64,000 nt of DNA. Source: Ceratothoa steindachneri (Eukaryota; Arthropoda; Malacostraca; Isopoda; Cymothoidae). The notes under the pieces were generated by a model that saw only the letters and a list, made by a program, of their open reading frames with translations, did no database searches and was not told where the DNA came from. The stretch is from the NCBI GenBank assembly GCA_963969495.1, contig OZ018329.1, forward strand, positions 146,467,502 to 146,531,501, given 5' to 3'. The position numbers and the translations under genes are program-made. Position 1 is the first letter of the stretch. Each line of letters starts with the position of its first letter. Shown here piece after piece: positions 37,999 through 49,048 of the stretch.

Positions 37999-39168
37999 AG
38001 GGAGGGGGGGGGCTCTTGAAGGTCGTCCCTAATTATGGGGGAACCTTAAAGGTAATCGTGATGACAACCCAAGAGCCTTGGAAGGGGGACGCTGGTTGCC
38101 AGTAATAGTGAGAGATTACCGAGTTATCGCGTAATCTTTTGGCAAGGAACCTGGTTGATACAGATGCACCAGTTAGTTTGCGAGGCCCTTCCTTATTTCT
38201 CACGAAAGTTATTTTGTTGCCTAGGGGCGGTCTTATTCTAGCGACGGGATCAAATAGCCCGGAGGATGGGGATAGACCACACCAGGGTAGAACACCGGTA
38301 TTTCGGGAGTTATGTAATCGCGAAGAATTACGATTAACGAGGAGAATGCGCAACGGCTGTTTTCCCGATTAATAAGGCCTTGAAGCAGGAAGATTGAGGA
38401 ACGTCAGAATATGGAAGTCACCAAAGCAAAAATAGAATTATTATTGAACTAGATCTTACTGCACTTTACAAAAGTTCTTTAATTAAGTTTTAAGTTCTAA
38501 GTTATGACATAAATTAAGTTCGAGGTCAAGGGCGGGCAAGGTCTAAAGGAGGCCGGACGAATAGAGCTTTTAAGAGTTACACCTTAATGTCTGCGTTATG
38601 TATACGACTATATACAAAGATGAATTACGCAAATCCGAGAGATGGGATTGAACGATATATAACGCGATATATTGTTATATAAAACAGTAATCTAATTATT
38701 CTCTTTGTTCTGGCTTCACACAGTTATATATTCAATTTAAGCCATGCCCTACAAGTTCCTCGTCCAACTAAGCCACACCTTCCTCTTATGTGCCAGGCTG
38801 TTGATTTGTTGGTATTAACATAACTCGACTTTTGATTAGCTACTGCCGAACATATTGAAAAGGAAGGCACTCCGACTATTGGGTAAAATTCTCTATGGGC
38901 GGTGGCATGTTGCCATGGAGACAGCTTCCTAATCTGGTTTCTATTTGTTTAATAGTGATAGTTATCTGGTTTATTCTGGATTCTGCTATGATTATAATGT
39001 TTGCCTAAGATTGCCTCGATCAACTCTAACAGAGATAAGTGTGCTCCTTTTACCTCCGTGTGACATTCTCGTAAACGGCGCTAACTTTACTCTTCTCTCT
39101 GTGTGTACTTTATGTGTGTAGCGACTCTCGCGTGTGTCATATTTTGGACGTACACGCGGGTCGCTACA
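37999..39168 (-). repeat. LTR-like repeat, left arm (inverted relative to right arm)
   Basis: About 1.17 kb that pairs along its length with 43502-44615 in inverted orientation, at roughly 80 percent identity by eye. Shared landmarks are GGCTCTTGAAGGT at the outer end, GGTAGAACACCGGTATTTCG, CTAAAGGAGGCCGGACGAAT, and at the inner end a palindrome with GTCGCTACA. A short extra segment (about 38897-38935) is absent from the other arm. On the minus strand it starts CTGTAGCGAC. Flanking 4-base repeats TTTT and TTTC are a weak target duplication. It has no coding content and is best read as a solo LTR. Confidence 0.75.
39117..39168. repeat. Palindrome at the inner end of the left arm
   Basis: TGTAGCGAC and a CGCGTGT segment are mirrored after about 14 bases by ACACGCG and GTCGCTACA. 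The same imperfect palindrome is at 43502-43553 in the right arm. Confidence 0.85.
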
Positions 39169-39264
39169 GTTTCAGTCAGTATGTCGTATGTGATACTGTT
39201 CAACATAGTACAATATTCGTGTGACTCACGTTCGCTATTGCGTGTGGACCAAATTTTGGTTCCT

Positions 39265-39305
39265 TAGCCGTAGAATTGGATGCGGTTCGAATCCAAATTC
39301 GGCTA
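39265..39305. repeat. Hairpin with a tRNA B-box
   Basis: TAGCCG and GAATTGGAT pair with ATCCAAATTC and GGCTA across GCGGTTCGA. The sequence GGTTCGAATCC is a perfect B-box consensus, and the outer pairing could be the acceptor stem of the 3' half of a tRNA. It lies about 100 bases right of the left LTR-like arm. Confidence 0.5.
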
Positions 39306-39868
39306 TGTGAGAACCCCGTGTTACAGATTATCATATATGAAATTAGAGTTCATTAAAAGCCCTTTTAACCCTGAGATATAGGGAGTTCTTTCAGACCTCC
39401 TCCCCCTTGAATCTTTATATAATATAAATGGTATAAAATTATAGAGGTGGGCGTGATTAAAAAAAATTGAAGTCCGATTAGCGATTACCGATTCGCCAGC
39501 TCGTCAAGCCGATCCGATTATCTGATTCGAGGGCCAAAAATCTAAGTCAGATTCGGTTATTTTTCTTAAGTGCGATTCGATATTTTTAAAAGCGATTCAA
39601 TGTTTTGAAGCGATTTTCAATTATTCTAAAGTGAATTTAATGCTTTTTTTACCCTAAATAAGCCATTTCTAACTAATACAAAGAGAAACCAAGCTTTTAA
39701 GATTAACAAAAATATACATTTTATTTTAATTAAAATATAATATAACAAAAAATTAAACTATACAGTACATATTACACAAAAAAAGATAGGGTCAACTAAC
39801 AACTTTGTTCCATATATACCTCATAATATTGACAATTTTCCACTCTACTCTACTCTAAGCCCGCTAGC

Positions 39869-42800
39869 TTAGTCCTCGTCTTCTTCCTGCACCTTCTTGA
39901 GGAGGTGGAGGTTGCCCTTCATGAAGACGAGAGCCTCGAAGTTCGGTGCAGCGAGGGCCGCCCTCTTAGGCCTGAGGATGTCCGACCCATAGCTGAACAC
40001 GCGCTCGACCGAGGCGGAGCTCGGGAGCGGCGTGTTATACTTGAAGAAGCATGTTACCCAAGCATCACGGAACTTGAGCGGGAAGAGATTGGGCGAGAGC
40101 ACCGGGTTCCCCCTCTGCGGCTTCTTCGACCAGTTGTTGACCTCTTCCCTGACCTTCTCCTTGAGGCTCTCCTCTTGCTGTTCATCCTCCATGGCGAACA
40201 GGTAGTCCGTGCTGCTGGAGCCTGGCTGGGGTCCCTGCTGGGGGGCAGGGTCCAGGTGCTCGCCAGGCCGGATGAGGGCGAGAAAGTCCCTGATGAGCTT
40301 GTCCTTCAGCAGGTCGCAGTAGACCTCATTGGCCTGTCTCCTGCAGATGGCCCTTACCACGGCGAGCTTGTGGTGGGGGTGCAGCGCCGTAGCCATCAAC
40401 AGGTCCATGTCCACAAAGAGGTGGCTGAACCTGCAGTAGAAGAAAAGTTTAAAATTTTTTTTTAAATATATCAGATTTGTCAATTGAAAAATTAAATTTC
40501 ATTACACTGATTTTAGTTCATTTCAAATGAATCATTTGACCAGCAAGGATTATAATCATTTAATAATAATATAATATAAGAAGAAAAAACACTTATTAAA
40601 TTTTAACTCACTGCGATAAAATACAATAATAAAAAAATAATAATAAAATCATAATATGACTAACCTGCCATCAAAGCCCTTTGTTCTAGGCTGGTGGAAG
40701 AGTTGGGCCACCAGGTTCTGGGCATGGACAATGCTGTCGTCGCGCGACAGCGCCTCCAGGGAGTCTTTAAGCATCTGGAGGTGGGGGAGAAGGCACCCCA
40801 TGTATGTATTCTCCTCGCCCTGGAGTACGTCTAGGCAGGCGGCGAGGGAGGCAGTCACTTGGACGTACTCTGACTAGATATGCACGTCGTCCTGCGTGAT
40901 GTGCGGCAGAGGGTGGGAGTGCTGCCGCTAACAGACCTGGTTCAGCTTGTTCCTCTTGTCCAAGTCAAGCACCTCGGTTAGCAGGCACTTGTAGGCGTCG
41001 TGGCTAGAATTCCACCTGGTGACGCCAGGGGTAACAAGCTTCTTGCCCAGAGCGGATTTAATGTCATTGGCGGTCACTGTCTTTCTGTTCTGGGCGTTCC
41101 ACACGCTCTGGGCCTTGGCGGCCGACTTGTTGAAGGCCCGCCTGGGCTAGGTGGTCCAGCCGGGCACGTTCTCCACATCCCTGGAGGAAAGCAGGTTCAC
41201 TGTGTGTGCCTCACAGCGGCGATGTTTAGAGAACTGCTCCACATCTTCCTGCTGGTTCACCTCCTCCAGGGCGTCTGCCACCAGGATTGTGCTAGTGTGG
41301 ACCACTTCTGGGTCCACCACGTCTTGTCCTTGCTGCTTGGCATCCCGCTCGATGTTGCGGTTAAAGGCGCTGATGTAATTCGCGCCTTGTCAGTGGTGGT
41401 GCTGACAACCTAAAAAGCAAAATAATGTTATAAAACAAAGTTTAATTTCCTTTATCAGTATGAACTTGAAGTATGATTCCAAAGTCAATACGATAATAGT
41501 CATCACTTTGTTATTTTTACAGACTCCCTCAGTTCTCTTCAAAGTATTAACGACAAACATACATAACATATTTCCCGCAGACTACATCATTAAATTCATA
41601 CAGTATTACAAAGTAAAAATGTAGAATTTTGCTGAATACCTGGGCAAATACAGACAAATATGCAAAAATTCTTAGAGTTTACACACCTTTCTTTTGATGC
41701 CGAAAATGTCGTGCAGCTCGAAGATCGCCTCTGCCAGGTAGGTTCCCGTCTGGCTCGCGGTGATCTCCTTGATCCCGATGACGGCAGAGTGCCTCTTGAA
41801 GGTGACCTTGTCCGGCCATATCACCGTTATTCCCAGGAAGGCCCTGCTGCTTGCCGCCCAGTTGTCGGCCGTGGTGGTGACGAACTTCTGTTTGGCGAGG
41901 AGGTCCGTCATCGCCTTGATGTCGCGAGTGAACTTCCGCCTGGAAGGGACCTTGAACTGTGCGCGGGCGTACGCCCACAGGGCCTTATTGTGTTCATTGT
42001 CTGTCTCTGAGGCAGGCTTCATGCAGCCAATGAAGGACCTGAAGCAAAATTAGAAGTTTTGGAATAAATTTAAAATTACATTTTTTTTTTTTATTCATTA
42101 TATCATTTTTTTATATGAGTGTATGATACATATAAATTGTTAAAACATGTTTAAGAAGTAAAAACAGAAAACTGTTAACGGTTTAAATCATCTATATTCA
42201 ATTTAATGAATTTATTAATATTATTCAATCATTCAGTGTCTAAACTGAGTTTCACAGTTTTAAAATTAAAACACTTAAAAATATAAAAAAATATATTGAT
42301 ACTTTAACTTGAAAAATTAAAATTACTTACCTATAGTACAGGTCGAAGCACTTCTGGTAGAACTTCTCCTTGAAGCTCTCCTCGATGCTGGCCTGCCTCC
42401 TGGTCGCGGCCGCATGCTGGGGGAAATTGTGGTGCCCTCGAGAGCTGCCTTGAGGTCGTGGACTTGACCAGGGTGGTACCTCTGGTAGTGTATCTAAAAA
42501 GTAAAAACAAAAATAAATTAAAATTCATATAGTGAAAACTAAAAATAAATGCCTAACTTTTAGCCCGTTTAGTCTTTGTCAAATAATTATGAATCCTGGT
42601 AAAAAAGCATTTAAATAAATTATTAAATAAAATAAATTTAAAGTCACCTTCAGGTTTGAAGTTGTTCCCTGCTGAATTTTTAGAGTCTTTGAGCACTTGG
42701 TGCAGGTAGCCTTGTTGTTGTCTACGACCTCGAAGAACAGGGCAATGTGCCTCTAACTGTTCTCCTGGTTGAGGCTGGAGCTGTATGTCTCCATTGTGGC

Positions 42801-43037
42801 TTTGCTCTCAGCCGACTCGTTCGAGTCCAGCGACATCCTGCTATCGCTGCTTGAGAACGGAAGGGTCAGGGTGTCCTCCCCCCCCCCCATGATGTTGTCG
42901 TTGACCGCCGCCGCCTGGTCGCTGTGCTGAGAGCCCAGGGACTTCTGATTTGCGCCGCTGACGTTCCTGTTCCTGGGCTGGAGAGTCAGAAATCTCTCCA
43001 TACTGGATGTAACGGACGCGCCTTCGTCCGCTATCAA
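39869..43037 (-). pseudogene. hAT transposase gene, five exons, recently inactivated
   Basis: Exons at 43037-42648, 42493-42331, 42038-41687, 41409-40665 and 40430-39869 are joined by GT/AG introns of 153-292 bases with matching phases. Exons 1-2 encode a BED zinc finger split by intron 1 (FFEVVDNNKATCTKCSKTLK, then HYQRYHP). Exon 3 has VTTTADNWAASSRAFLGITV with the first catalytic Asp. Exon 4 begins VVSTTTD with the second, followed by VTPGVTRWNSSHDA. Exon 5 ends in the hAT dimerisation domain (PLPSSASVERVFSYGSDILR, with the catalytic Glu). Lesions are TAG codons in exon 1 (near 42752) and exon 4 (near 41150, 40930 and 40875), and frame shifts in exons 2 and 4. Codons are strikingly GC-rich against AT-rich introns. 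Confidence 0.88.
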
Positions 43038-43501
43038 AGGTGTGAATAGAACTCCGTCTTCGACAAGGCTAGTTCTTTTGCACGTGCTAAATTCTGTACA
43101 AAAATTCAGTATTTAGAAAAAAAAATTACGCAACGCACAAATAAATGGTAACTAGCAACAAGCAAGTGCCCACAAGTAAGAAGCCAGTGCGCACGAATAC
43201 ATGATGAAACTTGTATGAAATGGCTAATTCACGAACTTGAAGCTTGATTTATCGTTACTTTATGAAACTAATAGTCTAGATATGATCATATGAATACCAT
43301 TAGAACGAGATATAAATACTAAATGCAAATATTAATGGTGCAACTTACTGCCGTTGGGGACCGCAATAGCAGGAAAATGAAAATATAAGGATTACTTCGA
43401 AGCGTTCACAAGTGGTGGCAAGGGAGCAGTGCAGCAGCAGCTTGCTCTCACGACCACTGGCTCTAAACTGGCGCGGCGGGTCACTTAACCGATATGAGAC
43501 C

Positions 43502-44615
43502 TGTAGCGACTTGCGTGTACGTCCAAAATAGGATACACGCGAGAGTCGCCACACGCATAAAGTACGGATAGAGAGAGAAAAGCAAAGTTAGCGTCTTTTA
43601 CAAGAATATCACACGGCAGTAAACGAAGCACAGTTATCTCTGTTAGAGTTGGTCAAGGCAATATTAGGAAAACATTGTAATCAAAGCAGAATCCAGAATA
43701 AACCGGATAGCTATCACAATTAAACAAATACAAGAGTGCCTCCCTTACCAATATGTTTGACAGTAGCCAATCAAAAGGCGAGCTATGTCGATGCCCACCA
43801 ATCAACAGGCCGTCACATAAGAGGGAGGTGTGGTTTAGTTGGACGTGAAACCTGTAGGACGTGGCTTAAATTTATTATAAAACTGTGGGAAGCCAGAACA
43901 GTAAAAATGACTACTATTATTATTATATCGAAGTATATTGCGTTATATATATTGTTCAGTCCGATCTCTCGGATTTGCGTAATTCATCCGTGTATATAGT
44001 CGTGTACATAACGCAGACATTAAGGTGTAACGCTTAAAAGCTCTATTCGTCCGGCCTCCTTTAGACTTTGCCCGCACTCAATTCAGTTATAACTTAGAAC
44101 TTAAAACTTAATTAAAGAACTTTCTGTAAAATGCAATAAGTTATAATTCAATAATAATTCTAGTTTTCTTTTCGGTGACTTCAATATCCTGCCGTTCCTC
44201 AATCTTCCTGCTTCAAGGTCAAGGTCTTATTATCGGGAAACCGACCGTTGCGCATTCTCCTCGCTAATTGCAATTCCTCGCGATTCCTCAACTCCCGAAA
44301 TACCGGTGTTCTACCCTGTTGTGGTCTATCTCCATCATCCAGGCTATTTGATCCCGTTACTAGTGTAAGACCGCCCCTCAGCTTAGGGCACCCCATAGCA
44401 TCAACAAATTACTCTCGTGGGAAGTAAGGAAGGGCAACGCAAACCAACTAGGGCATCTGTATCAAAACCGGAGTCCTTGTCAAAAGATTACACGATTACT
44501 CGGTAACTTATCAGCCTTACTGACAACCAGCGTCCCCCTTCCAAGGCTCTTGGGTTGTCCTCACGATTACCTTCAAGTTTTCCCTATAATTAGCGACCAC
44601 CTTCAAGAGCCCCCA
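43502..44615 (+). repeat. LTR-like repeat, right arm (inside the hAT element)
   Basis: Starts TGTAGCGACTTGCGTGTACG and ends CAAGAGCCCCCA, with the TG and CA ends usual for LTRs. One base further out on each side, AGAC occurs at 43497-43500 and 44617-44620, a candidate 4-base target duplication. It is the inverted counterpart of 37999-39168. It separates the hAT 5' end from its first exon, so it was inserted after the hAT. Confidence 0.75.
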
Positions 44616-45012
44616 TAGACGCGCACGAAAAACCAAAACTAAACACGTATTATACCTACTTTATACTTGTAAAATATAACCTTATTATTATATATGATTT
44701 AATAATTAATCACGATATTTTACGCATTATATTATAGAGAAAATAGGAAAGTGTGAATGGAATAAAATAAAACGAAAGAATATTTACTTGAGAAAAATAT
44801 AGAAAAAAATATTAAGAAACTGCTATTGCGAAAAAAACAGACGATGTCGACCCGAATTAATCGCAAATCGCTTTAAATTTTAGGCAGTCCTATTGCGATT
44901 ATCCTATTCGTTTGGCGGGGGTTAGTCCGATTCAATTATCCGATTCGAAAATGCGTGTCTGATTAATCGGATAATCGGACTTCCAAATCGGACCGCCCAC
45001 CTCTGAAAATTA

Positions 45013-45315
45013 CTAAAAATTAAGCATTCGAAATCAATTCACGACCAAAATATGCACATATGATTTAGTTATCATTTGAAATCAGTTTTCTTTAGTTCCA
45101 TTAAAATTTATGTTAATTGTGGACTAAAACATATATTTTTCGGACAAGTCAACTATAGACTTTGTTCTCAGTTGGAGGGGGCGGGGGGTATGTTAGTTAT
45201 AGGAGGGGTGTCCTGAATGTCCTGGAATTTAGTTCAATCTATATTCGAATGATGCTAAAAATATAAACCAGTTCCTAGGCGCCATTTTTTTAAGCAAATA
45301 TTTAAATTCGCATGG
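45013..45315. other. No recognised feature
   Basis: AT-rich sequence right of the hAT element with a G run near 45175. Nothing recognised. Confidence 0.5.
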
Positions 45316-45317
45316 TA

Positions 45318-45665
45318 TAGTTTTGCGTTTTGTTCACAAATCAACTTTAAAAATCTACTGAAAATTTCCACGAATGTCTAAAATTTTGCATTGTCATAAT
45401 TTTCAATATTTTCTAGTCATGTCGCTAAAACAAAATATATACTATAAAAAGTGCATACAATTTAGAATAAAATGATATAATAATCAATGATGTAGTTTTG
45501 TTTTGTTTTTTTCACAAATTAACTTTAAATATCTAAGAAAAATTTGAAAGAATGTATTCAATTTTGCATTATCTTAATTTTCACTATGCTCTAGTCATGT
45601 TGCTAAAAAAAATAATTATATCATTAAAAAGAGTGCATAAAATTTGCAATAAAATGATATACAAA
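45318..45665. repeat. Two-copy direct repeat, 175-base offset
   Basis: TAGTTTTGCGTTTTGTTCAC at 45318 is repeated at 45493 as TAGTTTTGTTTTG. Shared landmarks are CAACTTTAAA, TTTTGCATT and TCTAGTCATGT. About 80 percent identity by eye. Confidence 0.75.
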
Positions 45666-45852
45666 ACCAAAAAATGAGAATTTTGAACGAAAGAATTGGA
45701 AAAGTGGGTAATGAAAATATGTCTTATCTCCTTAAATGTTAAGTACAAACATTCTCTCCGGAAATTGCATAACAAAGGACATGGAATATAATTTTTCTTG
45801 TTTTTTTTATGAAATAAATTCCCGTAAATGGGAGTATAAGAAGTCTCATCCG

Positions 45853-46425
45853 CTGTTATGGGTGACTGCTTCTTTACATATATGTATATTATCAGAGGTG
45901 GGCACTAAATATATTTAAAGTATTTAAATACCAAATACTATAAATACATTTTGAAAATGTATTTAGTATTTATATAATAAATACATTAAATGTATTTAGA
46001 TATTAAATACTATAAATACATTTTCAAAATGTATTTAGTATTTAAATACTAAATACATTAAATGTAATTAGATACATTTTTATATATATTTTAAATGCAT
46101 GATATATAATGAAAATAGAAAAGGACCATTGGTATCACAGCAAAAAAAATCCATTCAAATGAAATTGTACAGTATATTATAATTACTAATGTAGAATTTG
46201 ATGACAATTGGACTTAGTACTACAAAAAAAAATAGAAAGTTCCATAGAATGAAATTTCAGTTAGCTATTTATATCAGCATTACATTTAAGTAATATCAGT
46301 TAATGAATGTTTCGTCAGATAAAGAACGTGCTGTTATGGGCGACTGCTTCTTTACATATATGTATATAATTGGAGGTGGGCAATAAATACATTTAAAGTA
46401 TTTAGTACTAAATACTATAAAGAAC
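45853..46425. repeat. Direct duplication (478-base offset) with hAT-like ends and AT palindromes
   Basis: CTGTTATGGGYGACTGCTTC and TTTACATATATGTATAT occur at 45853 and 46331, each followed by GAGGTGGGCAMTAAATA and ATTTAAAGTATTTA. The first copy starts CAGAGGTGGGCAC (45894), like the end of the nearby hAT element. Between the copies lie several palindromes built of AATACATTTTGAAAATGTATT and AAATACATTAAATGTATTTA. It is probably a non-autonomous hAT-type element that was duplicated with its flank. Confidence 0.65.
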
Positions 46426-46429
46426 TGCG

Positions 46430-47545
46430 TTTTGGAGATAAGGTCAATCCTCATAAAGAGAAGAGCCGTTTCACAGGAGCTGAGGACGGAAGGGTGGTGT
46501 TGTATTTAATAAATAACTTTTCTATGTTTGGATATCTATCTAAACTTTGAAGTGTTTTATTAGAATCCTAAAGGTAACAGCAATTCTAAATCTGCGGTTG
46601 GTCGTGTTTGAGTGGGTTTTGTAAATCCAAAATAATCGTCACTGGATGATTCACCTTCGGGTCTCTCTGCTAAATTGCTAAATTCTCAATCACCTGAATC
46701 ATAATATTTTTAACAGTCTTGGTGGCTGAACTGTCCCATGAAATACTGATATCTTATGGTATGGCTATTCAGACGTTATATGCCACTTTTATGTAAAGTG
46801 CGAAAAGGGAAGCTCTTCTCGTGTAGCAGGCTGGGTTAAATGATCAAACGAGCTTCATTAGGATAAAGGAAAATATTCAGCTGGATTCTTTATTTCGTTG
46901 TAAATAAGAGGAACACACCTTGAAAAGGCGAACGTTAAAGATAACTCATTCATGCTTCTTGAATAATGAGTGCTAATACTATTTCTAATCAACAAAACAC
47001 AGCTATATAAATAGGCATTCCATCTAGTCATAATTATACAAAATTCAACTAATCAGGATTAAGCAGATTTTTAATGATTTTTTGTGTTTAATTTATTCAT
47101 TCAGCTTTAAAAAAAATTTATGTTTTACACATAAGAGCTGCAAAAATTGACCAATCAGCATCAAATAACTTTTTAGGAACAATTTACGTTCAAACACAAA
47201 CAAACATAAGAGGCGCTGAAATTGGATAAAGATTTGATTGACGGCCGAATATTCGACTACTACGCTCTGCTGACAACCTTCAGATAAAGCATTTTTACTT
47301 GCTTAGTAACGGACTTTGAACACTGCCTACATAGAAGAGCGCCTATTCTGGAAGTATCACTGTGAATTACGCTTCACCCTTCAAAAAGAGAAATACTTAT
47401 TATTCTTCGAAGATTCATAACAAAATGAGGGTTTAAGCACCTCACTGCTCCCGTCCATCGCCCTGCGTGTGAACCTGCTCGGATGTCTGCTATTCATTGA
47501 TTTCGTCTTAACTATGTCGGCCAATTGGACTGACATAATTAAGGG
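46430..47545. other. No recognised feature
   Basis: AT-rich, no recognisable motif. The 5' UTR of the following non-LTR element may begin in the last 150 bases, where GC content rises. Confidence 0.45.
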
Positions 47546-47617
47546 CTTATGTGAAAACTGGGCTACAGCGGAAGCGTAATTCAGAAATTATTTCGAAACT
47601 GGGGCATAGCTGCGAGT

Positions 47618-47649
47618 CCCGGACGGAGGAGAGATCCTCATCGTCCGGG
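47618..47649 (+). repeat. GC-rich hairpin in the 5' region of the non-LTR element
   Basis: CCCGGAC pairs with GTCCGGG and the inner GAGGA with TCCTC, leaving a tight loop. It lies within the presumed 5' region upstream of ORF1. Confidence 0.7.
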
Positions 47650-48210
47650 GGACCCGGCCAGAATCATAAAGGGAAGTACACCCGTCTTTATGTAGTTGGA
47701 TGCAGTTATGGTGTAAGTACCCGAGAAAGGGGTGGCGAAACTTTAACGGTCGTTGCTTCGGCTACTACTATATCAAGTCCACAACAATTCACCCCTCTTG
47801 AGGTTCCCACTCGAGACCTATCCCATCCATCCATCATCCATCATCCTGGTAGCAAACGAGCGGGGAAACAACAGGAAAATGGACGGGAGCGTTTTTTCAC
47901 CACTTTTTTGGATTCGTACCCGAACCTACCAGCACTATCCACTACCTCCTTTACCACTTCCTAACTTTATTTTTCACTCCAAAACACCATAATTACACTT
48001 TGGTTTCAGAAAAAAAGACATCACAAGAGGACATAGTAAGGACAACGAAGACTATGGAGACCCTCACTAAGAGGGTCCCCCTAAGGACCATCCCCAGAAA
48101 GAAGAACCCAGACAAAAGGCACCAAGAGCAATCCCTAGGCCCAATTTCGCGAAATAATCAAATTTCGCGAACACACCCACGTTTTTAAAATAACATTCGC
48201 TACCACGGAA

Positions 48211-49010
48211 ATGGCCAAAAAATCGACTCAAAATGGAATACTGGTATTCAATATGAGAATACCTTGCGAAAACATAAAGCAAGAAAAATTTAATAGCATA
48301 CAAATGTGCTTTGCATGCTACAAACTAGAAGAGCACACTACAACAACATACCAGGACAAAAACAAACTGTGGTGCAGTGAATGCGTCACAGAAGGGCATC
48401 GATTTGACAAATGCGAGAGCACCAAGAAGAAATGCCTAAAGTGCAAAGGGGGACACTGAACTGCCCCAAGCGCCGCGAGATTATTAAAGAAAGGAAGAAG
48501 AAGAGAGGAAAGCCAAAGAAACCACATACGCCAACGCCGCCAAGAAGAATGCGGAAATAAAGCCTGCACCTGCACTTGCACAGATGAATATGACGGGAGA
48601 TTTGAGTGCAAAGATATTAATCTGCATTACCCATGCAAATGTGGCTAATGCAGTAAAGCCTGGCTGCTATAACCAGGTACTGAATGCTCTCATGAAGGCA
48701 AATAATTTCCCTTCAGTAATTATGCCTGCAGACCCCGAATGCTCCAAGGCATTCAAGGACTCAGTCATAAAGAATAATACCGTCAAGTCTGGACTGGAAG
48801 AGATAGTTGAAGCTCCCTCGTCGGAGGAATCCGAAGAAGACGACGAAGAGGAAAAGGCTGAAAGTGAGGAGGGATCCTCCTCTTCTGACAACGAAGAGGG
48901 CCCCTGCACCCGTACACGAGATACGAAGAGCAGGTCCAAAACCCTGAGTCCCCCTCCGAAAAAGAAAAACCCTGGGCCAAGTAAAACCACCCAGATAGCC
49001 CCCAAGTAGA
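48211..49010 (+). pseudogene. ORF1 (Gag-like) of the non-LTR element
   Basis: The frame from 48211 reads NGILVFNMRIPCENIKQEKF and then knuckles CFACYKLEEHTTTT, CSECVTEGHRFDKC and CLKCKGGH (48309-48458). A stop at 48459 and a shift near 48540 lead into a second frame (48584-49009). That frame ends in a Glu/Ser-rich acidic stretch (SSEESEEDDEEEKAESEEGS) and a basic tail (SPPPKKKNPGPS). The RNA-binding Gag function is inferred from the knuckles. The lesions are few, so decay is moderate. Confidence 0.75.
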
Positions 49011-49048
49011 AGAAGAATAAGAAGAAACATAGGTAAAAACAATTCACC

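Larger units (their letters stand above)
39442..45005 (-). mobile_element. hAT transposon with BED finger, about 5.6 kb
   Basis: The left end reads TAGAGGTGGGCG and the right end, inverted, CAGAGGTGGGCG, a hAT-type terminal repeat. Directly outside both ends lies AAAATTA (39435-39441 and 45006-45012), seven of the expected eight duplicated bases. Both subterminal regions are rich in CCGATTA/CGATTCG motifs, which hAT transposases often bind. A five-exon transposase gene lies inside on the minus strand. The right LTR-like repeat (43502-44615) is inserted between the 5' end and the first exon. Confidence 0.85.

Noticed and set aside
39905..40465. 186-codon plus-strand open frame
   Set aside because: It is the antisense of hAT transposase exon 5, whose GC-rich codons keep the opposite strand open.
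41660..42053. Plus-strand open frames opposite hAT exon 3
   Set aside because: The minus strand carries the conserved hAT motif with splice sites; the plus frames are shadows.
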